From contig JAIVHD010000011.1 of the NCBI GenBank assembly GCA_020201235.1, positions 1 through 15,359 on the forward strand: DNA of 15,359 bases, written 5' to 3'. Shown here one piece after another: positions 10,287 through 15,359 of this stretch. This stretch comes from Lysobacteraceae bacterium. Its GTDB lineage: Bacteria; Pseudomonadota; Gammaproteobacteria; Xanthomonadales; Wenzhouxiangellaceae. The notes below the pieces were generated by a model, which saw only the letters and a program-made list of their open reading frames with translations, ran no database searches and was not told the DNA's origin. A program made the position numbers and the translations under genes. Positions within the stretch are counted from its first letter, which is position 1, and every line of letters starts with the position of its first letter.

Positions 10287-10718
10287 ATGAAACTCAATTC
10301 GATTAAGCCGGCGGAAGGTTCGACGAGCGATCGCAAGCGCGTCGGTCGTGGCATCGGGTCGGGTCTTGGCAAGACCGCCGGGCGCGGTCACAAGGGCCAG
10401 AAAGCCCGCTCCGGCGGCTTCAGCAAGTCGGGTTTCGAAGGTGGCCAGATGCCACTGCAGCGACGCCTGCCCAAGGTCGGGTTTCGCACTGCAGCCAATC
10501 GCGATACCCGCGAGATTCGCTTGTACCAGCTCAACACCTCAGCGCTTGATGTGTTCGACCTGGATGCATTGAAAAATGCGGGTCTTGTCTCGCGTTCGAC
10601 CCGCAAGGTGAAGGTGATCAATACAGGAACGCTGGATCGCGCGATTACGGTTCGTGGCCTGAGTCTCAGCGCCGGTGCCGTAAAGGCGGTTGAAGCGGCC
10701 GGGGGCAAGGTCGAGTAA
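10287..10718 (+). CDS. rplO: 50S ribosomal protein L15 (uL15)
   Basis: L15 is a late-assembly 50S protein with a long, Gly/Arg/Lys-rich extended N-terminus. It has 143 residues (144 in E. coli). Seen are [44 protein letters not shown], then [17 protein letters not shown] and a C-terminal domain ending [16 protein letters not shown]. The stop TAA shares its last base with the secY ATG (TAATG), pointing to coupled translation. An out-of-frame ATG at 10270 is ignored. Confidence 0.98.
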   Translation: MKLNSIKPAEGSTSDRKRVGRGIGSGLGKTAGRGHKGQKARSGGFSKSGFEGGQMPLQRRLPKVGFRTAANRDTREIRLYQLNTSALDVFDLDALKNAGLVSRSTRKVKVINTGTLDRAITVRGLSLSAGAVKAVEAAGGKVE

Positions 10719-12076
10719 TGGCTTCCGGCTCCTCGCAGGTTGGCGGCATGCTTGGCGCGATGGGGCGCATGACCGAGTTGCGCAATCGGCTACTGGTCGT
10801 GTTGGTCGCACTGGCGGTGTTCCGATTTGGAACGTTCATCCCAGTTCCAGGCATCAACCCGGATGCCCTGTTGCAGTTGATGGACCAGCAGCGCGGCACG
10901 ATCATCGACATGTTCAACATGTTTTCCGGTGGCGCGCTCGGTCGGTTTTCGATTTTCGCGCTTGGCATCATGCCCTACATTTCGGCGGCCATCATCATGC
11001 AGTTGATGAGCCATGCGATCCCGCAATTGCAGCAGCTGCGCAAAGAAGGCGAATCGGGAAGACGCAAGATCACGCAGTACACGCGGTACTTCACCGTTGT
11101 ATTGGCACTTTTCCAGTCGTTCGGCGTGGCCGCCGCTTTGCAGAGTCAAAGCGCCGGCGCGGGCTTGCCGGTTGTGATCATTACCGGCCCTGCATTCTTG
11201 TTTACGGCGGTGGTGACGCTGACTGCAGGAACGGTCTTTCTGATGTGGTTGGGTGAGCAGGTAACCGAGCGGGGCATCGGCAACGGAATTTCGATCATCA
11301 TCTTTGCCGGCATCGTTGCCGGGCTGCCGGCCGCGATCGGGTCGACGCTGGAGCTCGCGCGGACTGGCGAGTTGAGCCCCATTGCTGTGCTGTTTCTAGT
11401 CGTTTTGGCGTTTGCGATCACCGCTTTCGTGGTGTTCGTCGAGCGCGGACAGCGTCGCATCACGGTCAACTACGCCCAGCGGCAGGGTCGGCGGGCCTAC
11501 CAGAACCAGTCGACGCATTTGCCGTTGAAGGTCAACATGTCCGGCGTTATTCCCGCGATCTTTGCGTCCTCGCTGGTGCTGTTTCCGGCGACCATCTCCA
11601 GCTGGTTTGGGCAGGCGGGCGAGGCGACCTGGCTGCAGCGAGTTGCGCAGACTCTCACGCCAGGAGAGCCGGTCTACCTGCTGCTTTTCGGTGGCTTGAT
11701 CGCGTTTTTCTGCTTTTTCTATACCGCGATTGTGTTCAATTCGCGCGAGACGGCCGACAATCTGAAGAAGTCGGGTGCCTTCATTCCGGGGATTCGCCCG
11801 GGCCGCCAGACCTCGGAATACATTGACTTCGTCTTGACCAGACTGACCACAGTCGGTGCGATTTATCTGGTCGCGGTCTGCCTGTTCCCGGAATTTCTGC
11901 GTATGCGCTGGAATGTTCCGTTTTATCTTGGCGGAACGTCATTGCTGATTATCGTGGTGGTGACGATGGATTTCATGGCTCAGATGCAGGCTCACCTGAT
12001 GTCCCATCAGTATGACAGCTTGCTGAAAAAAGCAAATCTGAAGGGCTATGGGCGCTCCGGCGTGGTTCGTCGCTAG
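10718..12076 (+). CDS. secY: Preprotein translocase subunit SecY
   Basis: SecY is the channel of the Sec translocon in the inner membrane; SecE and SecG are its partners and SecA or the ribosome feed it. It has 452 residues (443 in E. coli), with about ten hydrophobic segments. Seen are [31 protein letters not shown] (plug and TM2 region), [104 protein letters not shown] and a C-terminal [10 protein letters not shown] tail. The start overlaps the rplO stop by one base. It carries a slightly longer C-terminus (SGVVRR) than E. coli. An 84-nt gap follows. Confidence 0.98.
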   Translation: MASGSSQVGGMLGAMGRMTELRNRLLVVLVALAVFRFGTFIPVPGINPDALLQLMDQQRGTIIDMFNMFSGGALGRFSIFALGIMPYISAAIIMQLMSHAIPQLQQLRKEGESGRRKITQYTRYFTVVLALFQSFGVAAALQSQSAGAGLPVVIITGPAFLFTAVVTLTAGTVFLMWLGEQVTERGIGNGISIIIFAGIVAGLPAAIGSTLELARTGELSPIAVLFLVVLAFAITAFVVFVERGQRRITVNYAQRQGRRAYQNQSTHLPLKVNMSGVIPAIFASSLVLFPATISSWFGQAGEATWLQRVAQTLTPGEPVYLLLFGGLIAFFCFFYTAIVFNSRETADNLKKSGAFIPGIRPGRQTSEYIDFVLTRLTTVGAIYLVAVCLFPEFLRMRWNVPFYLGGTSLLIIVVVTMDFMAQMQAHLMSHQYDSLLKKANLKGYGRSGVVRR

Positions 12077-12114
12077 GCAGCGTTTGGATTGAATTAAAGG
12101 AATGGATCATCGCG

Positions 12115-12133
12115 CCGGCGAATAAGGTGCCGG
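12115..12133 (+). other. Small hairpin in the secY-rpmJ gap
   Basis: CCGGC (12115-12119) can pair with GCCGG (12129-12133), with one additional G-U pair and a 7-nt loop. No T-run follows, so it is not an intrinsic terminator. It could affect mRNA processing or the relative output of secY and rpmJ, but a 5-bp stem in this base composition may be chance. The rest of the 84-nt gap shows no recognisable gene or promoter. Confidence 0.3.
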
Positions 12134-12160
12134 ACGATTTTCGAAACAGGAACCCAGAAA

Positions 12161-12274
12161 ATGAAAGTACAGGCATCAGTAAAGAAAATCTGCCGCAATT
12201 GCAAAATTGTTCGTCGTCGAGGCGTGGTTTTTGTGATTTGCGTCGACCCCAAGCATAAGCAGCGTCAGGGTTGA
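12161..12274 (+). CDS. rpmJ: 50S ribosomal protein L36 (bL36), zinc-binding type
   Basis: L36 is the smallest 50S protein and a zinc ribbon. It has 37 residues (38 for the E. coli rpmJ product). It reads [20 protein letters not shown] at the N-terminus and ends DPKHKQRQG. The ligands C11, C14, C27 and H32 give the CxxC...C...H pattern, so this is the zinc-containing (C+) form. It is the last spc gene, as in E. coli. There is no infA between secY and this gene, unlike betaproteobacteria. Recognition is by family motif; the gene is short but unmistakable. Confidence 0.96.
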   Translation: MKVQASVKKICRNCKIVRRRGVVFVICVDPKHKQRQG

Positions 12275-12296
12275 TTCGGTCGCCAACGCGTTTGGT

Positions 12297-12325
12297 TTGA
12301 AAATAACAGGAATTCCTGTTACAAT
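12297..12325 (+). promoter_or_regulatory. Predicted sigma70 promoter of the alpha operon
   Basis: The -35 box TTGAAA (12297-12302) is followed by a 17-nt spacer and the -10 box TACAAT (12320-12325). Each differs from consensus by one base and the spacing is ideal. The expected start of transcription is near 12332, about 54 nt before rpsM. An alpha-operon promoter between rpmJ and rpsM is known in E. coli. This is the best promoter I can find in the window. Confidence 0.8.
12304..12321. promoter_or_regulatory. 18-bp perfect palindrome within the promoter spacer
   Basis: TAACAGGAATTCCTGTTA reads the same on both strands and spans all but the first spacer base plus the first two bases of the -10 box. 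It can act as a dimer-binding operator, as a cruciform, or be incidental. Its position would let a bound protein block or reposition RNA polymerase. No regulator can be named from the sequence. Confidence 0.6.
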
Positions 12326-12331
12326 TGATGG

Positions 12332-12385
12332 TTTGCATCGTTCGGCCGCTATTCCGGGCGGTACAACAGGTAATGGAGAACTTGA
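12332..12385 (+). promoter_or_regulatory. Predicted rpsM mRNA leader, possible S4 target
   Basis: About 54 nt of leader precede rpsM. CCGC (12346-12349) can pair with GCGG (12358-12361), and GGAG (12375-12378) lies 7 nt before the rpsM ATG. In E. coli, S4 binds a pseudoknot spanning the alpha leader and rpsM start and blocks translation. Whether this shorter leader forms such a fold is not shown by the sequence alone; the assignment rests on position. Confidence 0.35.
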
Positions 12386-12739
12386 ATGGCTCGTATCGCA
12401 GGCGTCAATCTGCAGCCCAATAAGCACCTCTGGGTCGCGCTGACTCAAATTTATGGCATTGGTCGTACACGCGCGCTGCAGATTTGCGACAGCACCAGTA
12501 TCGTCAGGGAAACAAAGGTCCGGGACCTATCTGAAGCCGACCAGGAGAAACTTCGTCAAACGATTGGCGAGTTCACGGTCGAAGGGGATTTGCGTCGTGA
12601 AGTCGGGATGAGCATCAAGCGTCTAATGGACCTGGGTTGTTATCGTGGCTTGCGCCATCGTCGCGGCCTGCCGGTGCGCGGCCAGCGCACGCGCACTAAT
12701 GCCCGGACCCGCAAGGGACCGCGGCGTCCGATTCGCTAA
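12386..12739 (+). CDS. rpsM: 30S ribosomal protein S13 (uS13)
   Basis: S13 is a 30S head protein forming bridges to the 50S and touching P-site tRNA. It has 117 residues (118 in E. coli). Seen are [30 protein letters not shown] (helix-hairpin-helix), [56 protein letters not shown] lies 7 nt upstream. It is the first alpha-operon gene, preceded by the only convincing promoter in the window. Confidence 0.99.
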   Translation: MARIAGVNLQPNKHLWVALTQIYGIGRTRALQICDSTSIVRETKVRDLSEADQEKLRQTIGEFTVEGDLRREVGMSIKRLMDLGCYRGLRHRRGLPVRGQRTRTNARTRKGPRRPIR

Positions 12740-12754
12740 AGGATTTCGAGCAAC

Positions 12755-13144
12755 ATGGCAAAACAGACCGCAAAAGGCAAGAAGAAAGTCAAAAAGACCG
12801 TCACGGACGGGATCGCACACGTGCATGCGTCGTTTAACAACACCATCATCACAATTACCGATCGGCAGGGCAATGCGCTGTCATGGGCGACTTCCGGTGG
12901 TTCGGGTTTTCGAGGATCGCGCAAGTCAACCCCGTTTGCCGCTCAGGTTGCTGCCGAGCATGCCGGCCGCGCCGCACAGGACTTCGGGCTGAAAAATCTC
13001 GAGGTTCGCGTCAACGGACCTGGGCCGGGTCGCGAGTCTTCAGTGCGCTCGCTGAACGCACTTGGCTACAAGATCATGAATATCATCGACGTGACGCCAA
13101 TTCCACATAACGGCTGCCGTCCACCCAAGAAGCGCCGCGTGTAG
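12755..13144 (+). CDS. rpsK: 30S ribosomal protein S11 (uS11)
   Basis: S11 lies on the 30S platform near the E site and the Shine-Dalgarno duplex. It has 129 residues, the E. coli length. Seen are the basic [65 protein letters not shown] and the C-terminal [42 protein letters not shown]. The NG pair near the C-terminus is a known isoaspartate site in E. coli S11; formation here is inference. Complete. Confidence 0.98.
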   Translation: MAKQTAKGKKKVKKTVTDGIAHVHASFNNTIITITDRQGNALSWATSGGSGFRGSRKSTPFAAQVAAEHAGRAAQDFGLKNLEVRVNGPGPGRESSVRSLNALGYKIMNIIDVTPIPHNGCRPPKKRRV

Positions 13145-13172
13145 CTTCGTTTTACGTAACGGAATTTTCTAA

Positions 13173-13628
13173 ATGGCAAGATACATCGGACCGACGTGCA
13201 AGCTTTCTCGCAGAGAAGGCGTTGACCTTGGCTTGAAAAGCCCCCAGCGCAGCCTGGACTCGAAATGCAAGCTCGAGCAGCCGCCCGGCCAGCACGGCGC
13301 TGCCCGGCGCCAAAGGCTCTCGGATTACGCGTTGCAGTTGCGTGAGAAGCAGAAAGTTCGGCGCATTTACGGCGTGCTGGAAAAGCAGTTTCGCAATTAT
13401 TATAAAAAGGCGGCTCAGCGCAAGGGTGCAACCGGCGAAAACCTGTTGATGCTCCTTGAAGGTCGTCTCGATAACGTGGTGTACCGGATGGGCTTTGCCA
13501 TCACGCGTGCGCAAGGCCGCCAGATGGTGAGTCATCGGCTGGTCGAAGTCAACGGCCGCGTGGTCAATATCCCTTCGTACCAGGTTTCTGGGTCGATGTT
13601 GATACCGAAAAACTTCAGGGCGTGCTGA
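13173..13628 (+). CDS. rpsD: 30S ribosomal protein S4 (uS4), shortened by deletion and frameshift
   Basis: S4 nucleates 30S assembly, affects decoding fidelity, and represses the alpha operon in E. coli. Residues 1-138 match S4 well: [87 protein letters not shown] and [13 protein letters not shown]. Then about 31-33 codons are missing and the frame shifts; the last 13 residues ([13 protein letters not shown], residues 139-151) are out-of-frame. The product would be 151 residues against about 206. The stop TGA is at 13626-13628. The real C-terminus lies in a different frame downstream, to 13702. It is probably an assembly defect or a true truncation; the coordinates given are the intact reading frame. 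Confidence 0.9.
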   Translation: MARYIGPTCKLSRREGVDLGLKSPQRSLDSKCKLEQPPGQHGAARRQRLSDYALQLREKQKVRRIYGVLEKQFRNYYKKAAQRKGATGENLLMLLEGRLDNVVYRMGFAITRAQGRQMVSHRLVEVNGRVVNIPSYQVSGSMLIPKNFRAC

Positions 13629-13702
13629 AAAACCTTCCAGAGCGGGACGATCTTCCGCCTGATATTAATGAAAACCTGATCGTCGAGTTGTATTCGAAGT
13701 AA
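13586..13702 (+). pseudogene. rpsD: Out-of-frame S4 C-terminal fragment
   Basis: This stretch of 38 codons plus TAA reads [20 protein letters not shown] then [18 protein letters not shown]. It matches the conserved S4 end (in E. coli, TWLEVDAGKMEG...[21 protein letters not shown]). It is shifted by two bases relative to the rpsD frame above and overlaps the end of that frame, so the normal protein cannot be made from this sequence. It has no start codon of its own at the right place. Together with rpsD it shows one S4 gene broken near base 13586-13591. Confidence 0.9.
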
Positions 13703-13774
13703 CGATGCTCGACAGCGATTTCTATTCGTAGATTGGATCGGGTTTTTTCGCAGCGTTAAAGAAGAGAGGCATTC

Positions 13775-14776
13775 ATGTCGGGTGCATATTCATTGATTGA
13801 AAACATGCTCAAGCCAAAAGGCTTGATTGTAGAAGAACTGTCTCCACGCCGTTCAAAGGTTACGCTGGAGCCACTTGAACGCGGATTTGGGCACACGCTG
13901 GGCAATGCCCTGCGGAGAGCCCTGTTGTCTTCGATCCCGGGTGCCGCAATTACCGAAGTTGAAATCGACGGCGTTTTGCATGAATACACCTCGGTTGAAG
14001 GCCTGCAGGAAGATATCGTTGAGGTTTTGCTCAATTTAAAGGACGTCGCGGTGCGCATGCATAGCCGCGAAGAAGCGACGTTGACACTGTCGGCTAGCAA
14101 GGCCGGTCCTGTGACGGCCGGAGACATTCAGCTTGATCATGATGTCGAGATTGTCAATCCAGAGCATGTGATCTGTAATTTGACAAAGAACCAGAAACTG
14201 CATATGCAGTTGAAGGTTTCGCGTGGAGTCGGCTATCAGCCGGCAGCGACGTTGCGCTTCTCCGACGACGAAACGAGGACAATCGGTCGTTTGCGTCTTG
14301 ATGCCTCCTTCTGCCCGGTTCATCGTGTGGCCTATGGCGTAGAAAGTGCCCGTGTCGCGCAGCGCACGGATCTCGACAAGTTGATTCTCGACATTGAGAC
14401 CAACGGCACGATTTCCTGTGAGGATGCGGTCAAGCTGGCGGCCGGAATTCTGGTCGATCAGATGTCGGTTTTCGTCGACTTCGTCGCTCGTGATAAGGAC
14501 GAGGAAATACTCGATGAGCAGAATTTTGATCCGGTGTTGTTGCGGCCGATTGATGATCTCGAGCTAACGGTTCGCTCGGCCAATTGCCTGAAGGCGGAAC
14601 ACATCCAGTATGTCGGTGATCTGGTGCAGCGAAGCGAAACAGAGCTTCTAAAGACCCCCAACCTGGGTAAAAAATCCCTGACAGAGATCAAGACCGTTCT
14701 TGCAGCGCATGACTTGTCACTGGGCACACGACTTGAAAATTGGCCGCCGTCGAATCTGGCGCGCGAAACTGTATAA
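13775..14776 (+). CDS. rpoA: DNA-directed RNA polymerase subunit alpha
   Basis: Alpha dimerises to start RNA polymerase assembly and its C-terminal domain contacts UP elements and activators. It has 333 residues (329 in E. coli). Seen in the N-terminal domain are [28 protein letters not shown] and [21 protein letters not shown]; the C-terminal domain has [29 protein letters not shown] and [17 protein letters not shown]267 corresponds to the DNA-binding R265 of E. coli. GAAGAGAGG lies upstream of the start. The central linker reads [14 protein letters not shown] and differs from E. coli, as is usual. A 72-nt gap follows the S4 remnant. Confidence 0.98.
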   Translation: MSGAYSLIENMLKPKGLIVEELSPRRSKVTLEPLERGFGHTLGNALRRALLSSIPGAAITEVEIDGVLHEYTSVEGLQEDIVEVLLNLKDVAVRMHSREEATLTLSASKAGPVTAGDIQLDHDVEIVNPEHVICNLTKNQKLHMQLKVSRGVGYQPAATLRFSDDETRTIGRLRLDASFCPVHRVAYGVESARVAQRTDLDKLILDIETNGTISCEDAVKLAAGILVDQMSVFVDFVARDKDEEILDEQNFDPVLLRPIDDLELTVRSANCLKAEHIQYVGDLVQRSETELLKTPNLGKKSLTEIKTVLAAHDLSLGTRLENWPPSNLARETV

Positions 14777-14787
14777 GGAGATTTGAA

Positions 14788-15174
14788 ATGCGTCACCGTA
14801 AAGCGGGCCGCCAGTTAAACCGAAATTCGTCGCATCGCCGTGCGATGTTCAAAAACATGGCGTCGAGCCTGTTCAAAAGTGAATTGATTCGGACGACCTT
14901 GCCCAAGGCTAAGGAACTGCGTCGAGTGGCGGAGCCGCTGATAACGATGGCTGGCGATGATACGGTCGCCAAGCGTCGTCTGGCGTTCGCTCGTTTGCGC
15001 GATCAGGAGGCGGTTGGCAAGTTGTTTAACGAATTGGGTCCGCGCTATCGCGAGCGCCCAGGCGGGTATGTCCGTATCCTGAAGTGCGGGTTTCGGAGCG
15101 GCGACAACGCGCCGATGGCCTATGTCGAACTGGTCGATCGTCCCGGCAGCCCGGCAACCCAGGCCACCGATTGA
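14788..15174 (+). CDS. rplQ: 50S ribosomal protein L17 (bL17)
   Basis: L17 is a 50S protein near the tunnel exit. The ATG at 14788 gives 128 residues (127 in E. coli), with AAGGAG 7 nt upstream. An upstream TTG in frame lies within rpoA and is rejected. Seen are [51 protein letters not shown] and [27 protein letters not shown]. It is the last gene of the supercluster and is followed by the terminator. Confidence 0.98.
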   Translation: MRHRKAGRQLNRNSSHRRAMFKNMASSLFKSELIRTTLPKAKELRRVAEPLITMAGDDTVAKRRLAFARLRDQEAVGKLFNELGPRYRERPGGYVRILKCGFRSGDNAPMAYVELVDRPGSPATQATD

Positions 15175-15199
15175 TTCCGACGACGTGAGCGGATGATTT

Positions 15200-15216
15200 T
15201 CCGGTTGCAGACCGGA
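15200..15216 (+). other. Short hairpin before the terminator
   Basis: TCCGGT (15200-15205) pairs perfectly with ACCGGA (15211-15216) around a 5-nt loop. It lacks a T-run and lies 9 nt before the intrinsic terminator hairpin. It could protect the mRNA 3' end from exonucleases; that role is inference. Confidence 0.4.
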
Positions 15217-15225
15217 GGTTCAGGG

Positions 15226-15255
15226 AAAAGCCCGGGTTTTTACCGGGCTTTTTTT
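15226..15255 (+). terminator. Intrinsic terminator after rplQ
   Basis: AAAAGCCCGG (15226-15235) pairs with CCGGGCTTTT (15243-15252) in a perfect 10-bp stem with a 7-nt loop, followed by T to 15255 (seven Ts from 15249). This is a strong rho-independent terminator and the A-rich 5' flank may make it work in both directions. It ends the alpha-operon transcript. Confidence 0.92.
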
Positions 15256-15359
15256 ATGCGGGCTTACTAGTGGGCCATGCGGCTAATTAGGTAACACTCA
15301 GCCGTCGCACAAGCGTTGTGGGCAAGGCGCGCAAGCGCAGGACTGGCCCGAGCCAATTC
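15256..15359. other. Tail region without a recognised gene
   Basis: 104 nt follow the terminator. No conserved protein is recognisable. The minus strand is open from 15359 to a stop at 15267-15269 (30 residues), but that length is easily chance. Several short inverted repeats occur here (15271-15350), described as a finding. Confidence 0.5.

Noticed and set aside
13586..13630. Programmed frameshift in rpsD
   Set aside because: A programmed shift would keep all codons. Here about 31-33 conserved codons are absent, so a deletion is needed.
13731..13750. GGGTTTTTT run before rpoA as an intrinsic terminator
   Set aside because: Only a 4-bp CGAT/ATCG stem with a large loop precedes it, and a terminator before rpoA would be unexpected.
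15267..15359. C-terminus of a converging minus-strand gene (30 codons)
   Set aside because: Too short to separate from chance, and no conserved residues are recognised; it could become valid with sequence beyond the window.

Overview
The window is a ribosomal protein supercluster in the order str-S10-spc-alpha, with every gene on the + strand. It runs from the 3' end of fusA through tuf, the S10 genes (rpsJ to rpsQ), the spc genes (rplN to rpmJ) and the alpha genes (rpsM to rplQ), and ends at a strong intrinsic terminator at 15226-15255. The gene order, the lack of infA or adk between secY and rpmJ, and the cysteine-free S14 all suggest a gammaproteobacterium. EF-Tu, S4 and the RNA polymerase alpha subunit look closest to the Xanthomonadales/Lysobacterales type. 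That placement comes from remembered family sequences, not a search.

Layout: 1-1633 holds the elongation factors EF-G (C-terminal part) and EF-Tu. 1688-6622 holds S10, L3, L4, L23, L2, S19, L22, S3, L16, L29 and S17. 6640-12274 holds L14, L24, L5, S14, S8, L6, L18, S5, L30, L15, SecY and L36. 12275-12385 is the alpha-operon control region, with a near-consensus sigma70 promoter. 12386-15174 holds S13, S11, S4 (damaged), RNA polymerase alpha and L17. Most intergenic gaps are below 45 nt, and four start/stop junctions overlap (rplD/rplW, rplP/rpmC, rpmC/rpsQ, rplO/secY). Long polycistronic transcripts with coupled translation are therefore likely. The products build both ribosomal subunits, feed aminoacyl-tRNA and drive translocation (EF-Tu, EF-G), insert membrane proteins (SecY) and transcribe genes (RpoA).

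This is essential core DNA, not an accessory region, and I see no novel multi-gene system. Two things do deserve attention. First, rpsD (S4) carries an apparent internal loss of about 31-33 codons together with a frameshift. The frame opened at 13173 stops at 13630 after 151 residues, while the conserved S4 C-terminus survives in another frame up to 13702. This is either an assembly error or a real S4 truncation. Second, the 17-nt spacer of the alpha-operon promoter lies within a perfect 18-bp palindrome, so a DNA-binding regulator or an RNA hairpin could act there. The last ~100 nt after the terminator hold no convincing gene but could fold into a multi-hairpin structure.
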